Made by a program: the position numbers and the translations under genes. From positions 1 through 64,000 of IMG/VR virus record IMGVR_UViG_3300028800_000097: a DNA stretch of 64,000 nt; one strand, written 5' to 3'. This DNA is from a virus. Positions within the stretch are counted from its first letter, which is position 1. The number at the start of each line of letters is the position of its first letter. The notes under the pieces were generated by a model. The model ran no database searches and was not told the origin of the DNA. It was given only the letters and a program-made list of their open reading frames with translations. Positions 14,730-23,457 of the stretch are shown piece after piece.

Positions 14730-15304
14730 TCCGACGCCGCTACCAGTGCCCCGAGTGCTCGTACGAGTTCAACTACGACCACCACCCGACGATCGACGCC
14801 GACCCGGCGCCTCGGTTCTGCGCCAAGTGCGGGTTCGACACCGAGGGGGACTACGACCCGGCTCTGGTGATGCCTCACATCGGCCGACCGATCAAAGGCA
14901 TCGTCGACAACCAGCACCGGGCGATGGAGGATGGCGCCGAGTTCCGCGCCGAGATGGCCCGCGAGGAGTTCGGCCTGGACCAGTCCGAGGCCAACGCGAT
15001 GAAGCTGACCAACATGAAGGACAACCTTCGCGAAGGCGACACGGCCGACATGCCGGTGAGAAACGACGTGACCCAGATCATGGAAGCGGCGCCCCAAGGG
15101 ATGTTCGGGTTTCAGCAGGCGGCCGGTCTCGGCTACAGCGCGTCGGTGTCTGACGGTCAGTACCCGAACGCCGGGGCGCGGGCGATGCAGGCCGTTCGAG
15201 CCCAGCACGGCCAACGGGTGGCGGCGACCGGCCACGCCGCTCCGGTGGTGTCCAGCCTTCCAGGGTTGGAGACGCAGCAGCCGAGCTACCGAAAGAGGAT
15301 CTGA
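14726..15304 (+). CDS. Zinc-ribbon head-region protein
   Basis: 192-aa protein starting at the ATGA overlap at 14726 (an upstream ATG at 14705 is possible). Residues 5-32 (CPECSYEFNY ... RFCAKCGFD) form a four-cysteine zinc ribbon. The remainder is helical and ends Gln/Ala-rich. Its place between terminase and portal suggests a head-assembly or packaging role, not otherwise supported. Confidence 0.65.
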   Translation: MIRRRYQCPECSYEFNYDHHPTIDADPAPRFCAKCGFDTEGDYDPALVMPHIGRPIKGIVDNQHRAMEDGAEFRAEMAREEFGLDQSEANAMKLTNMKDNLREGDTADMPVRNDVTQIMEAAPQGMFGFQQAAGLGYSASVSDGQYPNAGARAMQAVRAQHGQRVAATGHAAPVVSSLPGLETQQPSYRKRI

Positions 15305-15350
15305 ACTTTCCGCTTGACACGGCCACGCAAGCCGTCCGTGTGTACCAACC

Positions 15351-17132
15351 GTGTCAGAAACCATTCCCCGTTCCCGCGAAGGCGCCGCGACCCGTGGCAT
15401 CGAGACCATGGTCGCGCTGCCCGACGACAACAAGGAACTGGTCAAGGCGGCGCTTCGGATCATCGAAGACTGCCGATCCGACCAGGGCAACCGGGCGGCG
15501 TACTACCGCCAGTTGAACGGGCTGGTCGAGACCGGTCGGCAGGATCAGACCCGCAGCCTGATCAACCTCCTGTACTCGTTCATCGATCGGCTGGCGTCCC
15601 ATCTGTGCTCGCCGACCGACGCGCGGTTCATGATCGACTTCGAGAACCCCTATCCTCCCGAGATCGAGGCGCAGGGAATGCGCGCCGCTGAGATCCTGAC
15701 CCGATCATTCGAGCGCACCAATACGGACATGCTGTTCTCCAAGGGTGTGTTCGAGGCGCTGAAGTATGGCTCCTGCTTCCTGAAGCAGTGGGTCACGCAG
15801 GAAGGTCCCGACCGGCTCCCGAACTTCCATTCATCGCTGGTCATGCCTTGGCAATTCGGCGTCTACCGACCGGACGCGACCGACCTCGATTCGCAGCCCG
15901 CCATGTGCGAGACGATCAGCCTCACGCTCCCCGAGGTGTGGCGCCGTATCTGGATGATGCCGGACGCCAAGAAGCTGTTCGAGCGGATCAAGGCGAACGC
16001 CGGGTCAGGTGCCGGCGATGCCGAGTACAACAGCTTTTTCCATCAAGTGCTGTCCACATCGCAGATCAACACTGGCGTCCAGACCGCCCAGCGGCCGGTG
16101 CCAGGCGGCATCGTTCAACTCAACACCGACCCGAACTACGTGGCGATCGGCCCGCAGGTCTCGGCGCCGATGGTTCGCATGCACGAACTGTGGATGTGGG
16201 ACCGGTTCGACTACACGACGATCCAGATCATCGAACCTGACATCCTGATCGCGCCGCGGTTCAAGCGGTCCAACCTGCTGATCCAGGGCGATTCGCACGA
16301 GGGGCTGCAGCCTTACACCCGCATCTGCGCCAACGACATCCACGGCTACATTTGGGGGCGATCCGAGATCGTTGACCTGATCGGGCCGCAGAACTGGCTG
16401 TCTACCACCGCGATGGACATCCAGCGCATGCTGGGCTTGCAGATCGACAAGGTGCTGGCGTTCACCGGCGATGGCGTGCAGGACGAGATGTACGACCAGT
16501 TCCGAGCGGCCGGCTACCTGAACCTCGGGCAAGGCGGCGGCGTCCAGGATCTGACCCCGAAGTTCCCCCAGGAAGCCATCCAGATGATGGACAAGATCAT
16601 CCAGTGGATGGAGATGATTTCGGGGTTCGACAACATCCTGTCCGGCCGGGGCGAATCGGGTGTGCGGTCAGGCGAACAGACCAACACCCTGCTGAAGACG
16701 GCCGGCCCGCGGCTGAAGGACCGATCGCTCCTGGTCGAGCGCCAGTATGCCGCCGCCGGCGATCTTCGGTTCAAGGTCATGCAGGCCAAGGACGGCCGCG
16801 CCTACTGGACCGACCCGCAGAAGATGGAGGAGTCGAGCTTCTTCCTCGACGATCTTCCCGACGACGCGCGCGTTCACGTAGATGCCCACTCCACGTCGCC
16901 GATCTTCGCCGACGACCACCAGAACCTGATCATGAAGGGGCTTCAGACTGGTCTGGTCGATCCGGTGTCGGCGATCGAATCGCTTCCGTTCAACAACCGC
17001 GACGTGCTGTTGGCCCGCCATAAGCAGGCCGAGCAGGCGAAGGCGAAGCAGTTGGAAGAGCTTAAGAAGACCGACCCGGAGGCTTACGCCAAGGTAATCG
17101 AGCACCAGTCGTCAGGTGGTCGGAAGCGCTAA
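15351..17132 (+). CDS. Portal protein
   Basis: 593-aa protein of the size of podovirus portals. Features: SLINLLYSFIDRLASHLCS, FEALKYGSCFLKQWV, the crown/stem region with GPQNWLSTTAMDIQRMLGL, DKIIQWMEMISGFDNILSGRG and a charged C-terminal helix. It would form the dodecameric head entry ring for DNA. The GTG at 15351 has no clear Shine-Dalgarno; TTGACA lies at 15314, but the matching -10 is poor. The stop overlaps the 3' end of a reverse-strand gene. Confidence 0.82.
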   Translation: MSETIPRSREGAATRGIETMVALPDDNKELVKAALRIIEDCRSDQGNRAAYYRQLNGLVETGRQDQTRSLINLLYSFIDRLASHLCSPTDARFMIDFENPYPPEIEAQGMRAAEILTRSFERTNTDMLFSKGVFEALKYGSCFLKQWVTQEGPDRLPNFHSSLVMPWQFGVYRPDATDLDSQPAMCETISLTLPEVWRRIWMMPDAKKLFERIKANAGSGAGDAEYNSFFHQVLSTSQINTGVQTAQRPVPGGIVQLNTDPNYVAIGPQVSAPMVRMHELWMWDRFDYTTIQIIEPDILIAPRFKRSNLLIQGDSHEGLQPYTRICANDIHGYIWGRSEIVDLIGPQNWLSTTAMDIQRMLGLQIDKVLAFTGDGVQDEMYDQFRAAGYLNLGQGGGVQDLTPKFPQEAIQMMDKIIQWMEMISGFDNILSGRGESGVRSGEQTNTLLKTAGPRLKDRSLLVERQYAAAGDLRFKVMQAKDGRAYWTDPQKMEESSFFLDDLPDDARVHVDAHSTSPIFADDHQNLIMKGLQTGLVDPVSAIESLPFNNRDVLLARHKQAEQAKAKQLEELKKTDPEAYAKVIEHQSSGGRKR

Positions 17133-17335
17133 AATCCCCGGGCCTTCTCGTTTAACGCAGAGACGCCCCAATCGCGGACGATTTCGATCAGTGTCTCCAA
17201 GGTCTCCGCCACACATAGCGGCGTCTCCATTCCGGCGCTCGACAGACCGTTATCGGTCCTCACAAGCCAGCCGTTCTCGACGCGCATGATTGCAATAGTC
17301 TGCTGTTGCGGGCTCAGTGTGATCGGGTAATTCAT
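17129..17335 (-). CDS. Hypothetical protein of reverse-strand insert
   Basis: 68-aa protein MNYPITLSPQQQTIAIMRVE. The ATG at 17335 overlaps the stop of the excisionase-like gene (ATGA) and follows GGGAG by 6 bases. RVENGWLVRTDNG is a short beta hairpin; the rest is helical. With 17332-17529 it forms a two-gene leftward unit placed inside the rightward head operon. Confidence 0.65.
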   Translation of the reverse strand: MNYPITLSPQQQTIAIMRVENGWLVRTDNGLSSAGMETPLCVAETLETLIEIVRDWGVSALNEKARGF

Positions 17336-17529
17336 GACGCTCTCCCTTTGCAACTCTCAATGAACGCGTCGATGTCGGACTGCTTGTAGAGAATCATTCC
17401 ACCGATCCGATACCAAGCAGGCCCTTTGCTACCCTGATACCGCCAGTCCTGTATGGCCTTCACCGAATGGCCGAGCACATTCGCCACCTCTTTTTCCCGC
17501 AGCCAGCCATCAGTGACCCGACCGGACAT
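17332..17529 (-). CDS. Excisionase/AlpA-like HTH protein
   Basis: 65-aa winged-helix protein: REKEVANVLGHSVKAIQDWR is the MerR/HTH_17 helix-turn-helix and GPAWYRIGGMILYKQSDIDA the wing, ending in FIESC. GGGAG stands 7 bases before the ATG. Family members are excisionases (directionality factors) and AlpA/AlpB-type regulators. No integrase is in the window, so a regulatory role is as likely. It is a reverse-strand moron between portal and scaffold genes. Confidence 0.75.
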   Translation of the reverse strand: MSGRVTDGWLREKEVANVLGHSVKAIQDWRYQGSKGPAWYRIGGMILYKQSDIDAFIESCKGRAS

Positions 17530-17710
17530 TCCAATACTCCCGTCAACGCGCGGGGATAATCCATACGGCTCAGGCACTTGCGGCGCAACGATAAAAACCT
17601 CCACCAAATGTATCGCTCAGGCAATCTGCCTCCCTGCGGTTCTCGGACCCTTGGCGGCGGAGTTAACGAGGCCCGCTTGAGTTCGTTTCAACACGCAATG
17701 GAGGCGTAAA

Positions 17711-17755
17711 ATGGACGTTCGCTATCGCCGGGGCCGCAAGTCCCGCCGGCACTGA
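17711..17755 (+). CDS. 14-aa basic leader peptide
   Basis: ATG preceded by a strong GGAGG at a 6-base gap, coding MDVRYRRGRKSRRH then TGA. Seven of the 14 residues are Arg or Lys. The next gene starts 13 bases after the stop and has no good ribosome-binding site of its own, so the minigene may deliver ribosomes to it. Confidence 0.4.
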   Translation: MDVRYRRGRKSRRH

Positions 17756-17768
17756 CCCCTTGGGTCTA

Positions 17769-18215
17769 ATGCCACAAGCTGCACCGCCGGGGTCTCCCCC
17801 TGGCGGTGCTCCTCCCTCCCCTGGTGGGGCGGCGGGACCGGGTACTCCGCCTATGGGTTCCTCCCCGGTCACGTCGCCCACCCAGAATCTCGGCGCAGCA
17901 GCCGCCGGGATGCAAGCCGCATCAGCACTGGTCAACGCGATGGCGATGCTGATCCCCAAGGTTGGAGCGCAGACCCCGCTTGGTCAGGCGTTCGCCAAAG
18001 CGATCACCGACATCGGCAAGCACCTACCGCCAGGTTCCGGATCGCCTCAGGGCGAATCCAACTTCATCAAGCAGATGGCGATGCGCCAGCAGCAGATGGG
18101 GCCGCAGCGCGCCGCGATGGCGCAGCAAGGCGCCGCCCCAGGCCCGGCCATCGCTCCACCTCCTCCAGGAGCAGGACCAGGTGGCCCACCCCCCGGTGCC
18201 GGTGGCCCGGGTTAG
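17769..18215 (+). CDS. Pro/Gly/Ala-rich head-region protein
   Basis: 148-aa protein with Pro/Gly-rich ends (first 40 and last 25 residues) and a helical core (LGAAAAGMQAASALVNAMAMLIPKVGAQ). Sited between portal and scaffold, where podoviruses carry small assembly factors. No homologue recognised. ATG at 17769 is chosen; a TTG at 17760 is possible. Confidence 0.65.
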   Translation: MPQAAPPGSPPGGAPPSPGGAAGPGTPPMGSSPVTSPTQNLGAAAAGMQAASALVNAMAMLIPKVGAQTPLGQAFAKAITDIGKHLPPGSGSPQGESNFIKQMAMRQQQMGPQRAAMAQQGAAPGPAIAPPPPGAGPGGPPPGAGGPG

Positions 18216-18230
18216 CAAGGAGTACGTGTC

Positions 18231-18404
18231 ATAAATATCTTCCAAGATCCGACCAAGAGCGTCCCGACCAAGGACGGCCTGATCGTCCGCGTCGACATGG
18301 AGCAGCTCGACATCGGCGGGCGCAAGTCGCACCTCCCGAGCGAAGGCAAGTCGGCCGACATGAGCGTGACTCACGTCGGCGGCTCCGCGTCGTCGGGCCG
18401 GTAA
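18231..18404 (+). CDS. Small head-region protein with apparent ATA start
   Basis: 57-aa protein beginning (M)NIFQDPTKSVPTKDGLIVRV. AAGGAG stands at 18217-18222, exactly 8 bases before the ATA codon at 18231, and the frame is stopped by TAG at 18213. No ATG, GTG or TTG occurs before ATG 18298, which would drop the first 22 residues and has no ribosome-binding site. Either ATA is used or the ATG has been lost. Role unknown. Confidence 0.55.
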   Translation: MNIFQDPTKSVPTKDGLIVRVDMEQLDIGGRKSHLPSEGKSADMSVTHVGGSASSGR

Positions 18405-18410
18405 TCCACC

Positions 18411-19007
18411 ATGCCGAAGGTTGAGATCGACGAGGCCGAACTGCTTGCCAGCCAGCAGGTAGTTCACGCCGTCAACCAGATGATGGCTAACCCGAAGTCT
18501 CGCGCCATGCTTTTGCATGCACGCAAGACCGCCGATCCAGCCGCGTCGGTCCCCGAAGTAGACTCGATGATCCCGGTGGCGGGCGCCCTCGATCGCTTCG
18601 CTAAGCAGCTCGCCGAAGATAAGGCGGAGCGCGCCGCGGAGCGCGAAGCGGCGGCCAACGAGCGTCGGCTTGAGCAAGCCACGCGTGAGGTCGAGGGCGT
18701 CAAGTCGCGCCTGAAAGCCTCCGGCTGGACCGCCGACGGAATCGCCGCGGTCGAGAAGCTCGCCGAGGAACGTGGCATCTTCGACCTCGAAGCCGCCGCC
18801 GCGCTCCACGAGAAGATGAACCCGCCCCCGCCGCCGGCCGAGCCGAACGGCATGGGAAGCTGGGGCTTCTTTGAAGGCGCCGCCGACGAAGGCTCCGACA
18901 AGTTCGTCAAGTCGATGCTGGAAAGCGGCGGCGAGGACGAGGGCGCGCTCGGCCGCGAGGTACGCGCCGCACTCACCGACTACCGCAACGGCGTCAACGC
19001 GCGGTGA
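18411..19007 (+). CDS. Scaffolding protein candidate
   Basis: 198-aa, highly charged, helical protein: KQLAEDKAERAAEREAAANE and neighbours form a coiled coil (residues 65-105), followed by a Pro-rich linker and a C-terminal basic helix (LGREVRAALTDYRNGVNAR). Position immediately before the major capsid gene and composition are those of podovirus scaffolds; sequence alone does not prove it. Confidence 0.65.
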   Translation: MPKVEIDEAELLASQQVVHAVNQMMANPKSRAMLLHARKTADPAASVPEVDSMIPVAGALDRFAKQLAEDKAERAAEREAAANERRLEQATREVEGVKSRLKASGWTADGIAAVEKLAEERGIFDLEAAAALHEKMNPPPPPAEPNGMGSWGFFEGAADEGSDKFVKSMLESGGEDEGALGREVRAALTDYRNGVNAR

Positions 19008-19039
19008 TCACCACCAACTCAAGACAAGGAAACGAGTAA

Positions 19040-20092
19040 ATGCCCCTTCCAGGGATCGGCGTAGCGCCCTCAGGGGGCCTTTACAACGAACTCACGGCCG
19101 TCACGAGGCGTGCTTTTGTCCGCAGACTTTTCGTACAAATATACTTTGCCAGCCCTTCTTTGTTTTACTTATGGGGTAATGCACAACGCGCTGCTGGTGG
19201 TCTAAATCAGGTCACTATACCAATGCAGGGCAACAGTATGGTGCAAGGATCATTTACAAATTACGGAGGCGGATTTAATTCACCCGTGGTGACGCCAGGC
19301 ATCCAGAACGGCCAGTTCAACCTCGCGTATTGGGTTGTGCCGATCCCGCTGCCGTTCGGCGAGCGGATCATCCAGGCGACCGACGTCGAGATTTCGCTGC
19401 TGAAAGCGCGCATGAACGACGCGTACGCTGTGACGAGGCAGAATATTGCCAGATTGCTCTACACGAACAACTCGGCGCTGCCGAACTACCCCGATAGCTT
19501 CATCAACGCCTTCGACGATGGGACGAACGTCCCGACGTATGGCGGCATCAACCGAACAGCGGCGGGCAACGCGGCGTTCAAGGGCCAGTATATCAACGTC
19601 GGCGGCGGGACGTCGTGGAACACGAATTTCACCACATCCACGTTGGGCTTCAGCCGGGCGGCAATGTCATCGCTGCTGATGAAGATCACCGACACGGCCG
19701 GCGGCGAAGCGCCGACATTCGGCGTGATGAACCCGGCCGATCTGGCGACCCTGAACAACAACTTCATCGGGGTCGAGAACCAGTACGTGATGCCGGGCCG
19801 GAACTACACGATGGACACGCCGATCCGGTCGAGCTTCCCGAACGTGAACGTGGCCGGCGTGCCGATCTTCGCGGACCACTTCGTGCCGGTTGGGAACGCG
19901 TTCTTCTCGAACGTCAAGTATACGAATTTGTACCTGAGCGAGGACGCCGCGATGGACTTCTCCGGCTTCTACTCGCTGGTGCCGCTTGGTCAGATCGGGC
20001 AGCAGGGTATCGTGGTGCTTGGATACGACTTGGTGTCGGCGAAATCCTCCTCCGGAGCCTGGGTCTACGGCTTTGGCGGGGCGGCTTACTGA
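19040..20092 (+). CDS. Major capsid protein
   Basis: 350-aa protein of the size of HK97-fold capsid subunits. It has a helical N-terminus, PFGERIIQATDVEISLLKARMND (spine-helix type), a central Gly-rich beta region and VPLGQIGQQGIVVLGYDLVSA near the end. Located directly after the scaffold candidate. A patch near the 5' end (about 19110-19290) is poor in GC (24 of 60 for 19201-19260, against 36 of 60 for 19741-19800) with rare codons, frame intact. Confidence 0.82.
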   Translation: MPLPGIGVAPSGGLYNELTAVTRRAFVRRLFVQIYFASPSLFYLWGNAQRAAGGLNQVTIPMQGNSMVQGSFTNYGGGFNSPVVTPGIQNGQFNLAYWVVPIPLPFGERIIQATDVEISLLKARMNDAYAVTRQNIARLLYTNNSALPNYPDSFINAFDDGTNVPTYGGINRTAAGNAAFKGQYINVGGGTSWNTNFTTSTLGFSRAAMSSLLMKITDTAGGEAPTFGVMNPADLATLNNNFIGVENQYVMPGRNYTMDTPIRSSFPNVNVAGVPIFADHFVPVGNAFFSNVKYTNLYLSEDAAMDFSGFYSLVPLGQIGQQGIVVLGYDLVSAKSSSGAWVYGFGGAAY

Positions 20093-20104
20093 GGGGCATA
20101 GAAC

Positions 20105-21247
20105 ATGACACTACGCATTGGTGGCCCCGGCCAGTCGCTTCCGGCCCCGGCCAATCTCTACCCGAGCTACCTTCAGGGCACGCCGTACGACGCGCCGATG
20201 AACTACGTCGGTCTGGCGGCTGGTGACGCGATCTACTTCCCAGGGCTGAGCAACGACATCTGGGTCAATCCCGGCGCTTACAGCATGGTCCAATTCTTGG
20301 ACCCTGTGACGGGCGTTTGGCGCGACATTCCGGCACAGCGCGGTCAGGCGTACCACGTCCCGGTGAGCGGATCACAGAACTTTCGCGTCGCGAACCTGAC
20401 AGGTTGTCCGGTGGCGGCGATAATCGCCGGCGGCGGGTCGGGCTTCGCGCAGGCAACAGCGACCATCACTTCGAACGTTGGCGGCTCGACGTGGCAGGCG
20501 ATCGTCGGCGGGTGCTTGACCGTCTCGACCATCAGCGCGGCAGGGGCGAACTACAACATCGCCCCCCTGGTCATGATCCCGGTGCCGCCATCACCCGGCG
20601 TGCAGGCGACGGCCCATGCCATCCTTGCAAGCGGCACGGTGTCGTCCATCGTGTTGGACAACGTTGGTGCCGGCTACGGCTCAGCGCCGGTCGCGACTCT
20701 TGAGCCATCGCCGTTCGACCCTAACGCTGGGACAATCACGCAGGCGACAGTCGTGTTCGCGATCGACCCTGCCAAGCAGGGCAAGATCGCCGCGGCCCTC
20801 TGCACCTACAACGGCGCACCGCTCGCGACGCTCTCGGCTCTGACGCTGACGGCGGCCGGCGGTGCCGGAACTGGCGCGACGATCACCCCTCTTGTGTTGC
20901 AGTCATGCACGCTGGCGTCGGTTGTTGCTGGTGGCGCGGGTTGGGGCAACGCAACGGCGTTCGCCAAGATCTTCAGCAGCGGCGGCGGCGGCAACGTCAG
21001 TGTCTCGGCGATCGGCAATCCGGCGATCGAGGCGACCGGGTTCCGGCCGCGCGATGCGGTGATCACCGGCACGACCAACGCTGGCGGCACGATCACGGCG
21101 GCGACCATCCTCGATGGCGGTCTGTTCTTATCGGCGGCGACCGTCGGTGGAGCGATCCTGTCGGGCGGCACGCTTCCTACCACGCTCGCAAGCGTGGCTC
21201 TTACCATGGGCGCTCAAACCGACACGATCTTGATCCAACCCATGTGA
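20105..21247 (+). CDS. Capsid decoration or head-associated protein
   Basis: 380-aa protein, mostly beta, with repeated Gly-rich units such as GANYNIAPLVMIPVPPSP and GAGYGSAPVATLEPSP, the GxGYxxxP repeats found in phage minor head and fibre proteins. It follows the capsid gene with a 12-base gap, the usual place of a decoration protein. No signal peptide. Confidence 0.6.
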   Translation: MTLRIGGPGQSLPAPANLYPSYLQGTPYDAPMNYVGLAAGDAIYFPGLSNDIWVNPGAYSMVQFLDPVTGVWRDIPAQRGQAYHVPVSGSQNFRVANLTGCPVAAIIAGGGSGFAQATATITSNVGGSTWQAIVGGCLTVSTISAAGANYNIAPLVMIPVPPSPGVQATAHAILASGTVSSIVLDNVGAGYGSAPVATLEPSPFDPNAGTITQATVVFAIDPAKQGKIAAALCTYNGAPLATLSALTLTAAGGAGTGATITPLVLQSCTLASVVAGGAGWGNATAFAKIFSSGGGGNVSVSAIGNPAIEATGFRPRDAVITGTTNAGGTITAATILDGGLFLSAATVGGAILSGGTLPTTLASVALTMGAQTDTILIQPM

Positions 21248-21268
21248 GGGGCGGTCCGGGGGTGAACC

Positions 21269-22021
21269 TTGCTCACCGCCTATCTGAATGCGACCAGGGC
21301 TCTGCTCCAGCAGCCTCCGGCGGGCACGCCGCTCTATTCGGACGCTCTACTCACGACTTTCGTGAACAGCGCGCGCGGGCAAGTTGCGGGCGAGAGCGAG
21401 GCGATCCGGTTCATCGGGGGCCTGTCGATCACGTCGGCAGCGTCACCACAGGCGTATCCTTTTTCGTCGATCACCCTTGGCGGTGTGGCGGGCGTGTCGG
21501 GTGTCATCAATGTCCGGACTATCTGGTATCCGTCCGGAACCGGCCAGCTATGGGTCGCGCCTGAGACCTTCGAGTGGTTCTCGATCTATGAGCTGAACGT
21601 CACGCCGGCGGCGACGCCTGGCCCGCCGGTGGTCTGGGCTCAGTTCGGCCAGGGCGCTTCGGCGCAGACCTCGCCGCTGCCGGTCGGCGGCGGATCTCTC
21701 TACATCTCGCCCGGCCCCGATCAGACCTATGCCCTGAAGCTCGATTGCGTGGGCTACCCTATACCTCTGGTCGACGACACGACGGCCGAAGCGATCCCGT
21801 ATCTCTGGACTGACTCGGTGCCATACTTCGCCGCCTACTTGGCGCTGTTGTCGGCGCAGACCGGCATGCGGACGCAACAGGCGGAGGGGATGTTCAAGTT
21901 GTACGAGCTTTTCACGCAGCGCGCGCGGAAGGCGGCGACATCGAGCTTCCTGCCGTGGCAGTTCGAGCAGACGCAGGTTCCTGGTGGGATCAACGCCCAG
22001 CCTCAACAGCGGGGTGGCTGA
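21269..22021 (+). CDS. gp4-like head-tail adaptor, copy 1
   Basis: 250-aa protein; start TTG at 21269 (GGGGG upstream), which aligns its N-terminus MLTAYLNATRALLQQ with the next three genes. Shared segments: FVNSARGQVAGESEAI, SPQAYPFSSITLGG, VRTIW, VWAQFGQGA, YISPGPDQTYALKLDCVGYP and PYLWTDSVPYFAAYLALL. These are the head-to-tail adaptor proteins that sit under the portal in P22-like podoviruses (gp4 type). First of four tandem paralogues. Confidence 0.72.
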   Translation: MLTAYLNATRALLQQPPAGTPLYSDALLTTFVNSARGQVAGESEAIRFIGGLSITSAASPQAYPFSSITLGGVAGVSGVINVRTIWYPSGTGQLWVAPETFEWFSIYELNVTPAATPGPPVVWAQFGQGASAQTSPLPVGGGSLYISPGPDQTYALKLDCVGYPIPLVDDTTAEAIPYLWTDSVPYFAAYLALLSAQTGMRTQQAEGMFKLYELFTQRARKAATSSFLPWQFEQTQVPGGINAQPQQRGG

Positions 22022-22740
22022 TGGCCCTTTTCGAGTACATGCGGCGGACCCAGCGCATCCTCCGTGACCAGCGCGTTCAGCTCATCGCGCCGACCGACTT
22101 GATTGCATTCATCAACGAAGCCCGCGGCCAGATCGCTGGCGAGGCTGAGTGTGTTCTGGCGGTCGGCTCACTGGCGGTCACGTCGGCTTCGCAGGTCTAC
22201 CCTTTCAGTGCCGTCACGTTCGCCTCCGGTATCGCTGGGGCTCTGAACGTCAGGACTTTGTGGCGGGTGGTGGCGACCACCGGCAAGACGTGGATGGTTC
22301 CTCGGCCATGGCCCTGGTTCTCGCTGTATTATTTGACCACCCCGCAGATCACTCCTGCCGCCCCAAAGATTTGGGCACAGTATGGGCAAGGCGCTGCCGG
22401 ATCGGTTTACGTGTCGCCCATCCCCGATGCGAACTACACGCTGTCGGTGGACGCAATGTGTTACCCCAACCGACTGGCCACCGATTCCGATGTCGAGGTG
22501 GTTCCTTACCTGTGGACCGACGCCATCGCGTATTACGCGGCGTACCTGGCGATGATGGCGATGCAGACCGGTGGGGGCACCCGTGAGTCTGACGGCATGT
22601 ACAAGCGGTACCAGGAATACGTGGCCCGAGCTCGGATGGCGGCCAATCCGTCGATCATGCCGTCCAATTACGCCCACTCGCAGCCGATGCCTTCTAATCA
22701 GTTGGGTGGCGGCACCGCCCCTCCGCAGGGAGGGCAGTAG
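22021..22740 (+). CDS. gp4-like head-tail adaptor, copy 2
   Basis: 239-aa paralogue: MALFEYMRRTQRILRD, FINEARGQIAGEAECV, QVYPFSAVTFASG, WFSLYYLT, WAQYGQGAAGSVYVSPIPD and PYLWTDAIAYYAAYLAMM. Coupled by TGATG to copy 1. DNA around 22300 (CCTCGGCCATGGCC then TGGTTCTCGCT) is nearly identical to copy 3 near 23020, evidence for a fairly recent duplication. Confidence 0.72.
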   Translation: MALFEYMRRTQRILRDQRVQLIAPTDLIAFINEARGQIAGEAECVLAVGSLAVTSASQVYPFSAVTFASGIAGALNVRTLWRVVATTGKTWMVPRPWPWFSLYYLTTPQITPAAPKIWAQYGQGAAGSVYVSPIPDANYTLSVDAMCYPNRLATDSDVEVVPYLWTDAIAYYAAYLAMMAMQTGGGTRESDGMYKRYQEYVARARMAANPSIMPSNYAHSQPMPSNQLGGGTAPPQGGQ

Positions 22741-23457
22741 ATGCTGTTCGCGTATCTCCAGGCCACTCAGAGGTACATCCGCGACGCCAAGCAGGAGTTG
22801 GTCAACCCCGACGATCTGACCACATTCATCAACGAAGCGCGCGGCCAACTGGCCGGGGAAGCCGACTGCATCGTGCATGTCGGCACGCTGGCGCTGACGT
22901 CGCCGACGCAGGTCTACCCGTTCAGCGCGATTGCTCTTGGTGTCACAGGCATTGCCGGACCGCTGAAGGTTAGGACGCTGTGGTATGGCGTCGGCACTGG
23001 TCAGTTGTGGATCAGACCTCGGCCATGGCCTTGGTTCTCGCTCTATGAATTGAGCAACCCGGTTCCCGATAGCGGGCCCCCAAAGGTTTGGGCTCAATAC
23101 GGCCAGGGCGCGAGCGGCACGATCTATGTCTCGCCGCTGCCAGACACCGGCTACACCGTCCAGGCTGACTGCATCTGCTATCCTAGCCCACTGAACGCCG
23201 ACAGTGACCCAGAGGTGATCCCCTACCAGTGGACTGACTGTATCCCGTACTACGCGGCGTATCTCGCCATGCTGTCGATGGAGACGCCGGCGGCGCTCCA
23301 AGAGGCGGACAAGATGTATCAGAGATATGGGGAATACGTGGCCCGCGCACGCCGCGCCGCGACATCGCCGGTGATGCCTGGAATCTATGCGCAGTCGCCG
23401 AACATCACGCGGGCGGGGCAACTCGGGATGACCGCTCCTGCCCGTGGTCAGCAGTAA
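22741..23457 (+). CDS. gp4-like head-tail adaptor, copy 3
   Basis: 238-aa paralogue closest to copy 2: MLFAYLQATQRYIRDAKQEL, FINEARGQLAGEADCIVHVG, QVYPFSAIALGVTGIAGPLK, WFSLYEL, VWAQYGQGASGTIYVSPLPD and PYQWTDCIPYYAAYLAML. ATG follows the previous stop directly. Confidence 0.72.
   Translation: MLFAYLQATQRYIRDAKQELVNPDDLTTFINEARGQLAGEADCIVHVGTLALTSPTQVYPFSAIALGVTGIAGPLKVRTLWYGVGTGQLWIRPRPWPWFSLYELSNPVPDSGPPKVWAQYGQGASGTIYVSPLPDTGYTVQADCICYPSPLNADSDPEVIPYQWTDCIPYYAAYLAMLSMETPAALQEADKMYQRYGEYVARARRAATSPVMPGIYAQSPNITRAGQLGMTAPARGQQ

Noticed and set aside
15314-15343. Promoter for the portal gene
   Set aside because: TTGACA is present, but at 16-18 bases the -10 would be GC-rich; TGTGTA at 19 bases is weak. 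Kept only as a note.
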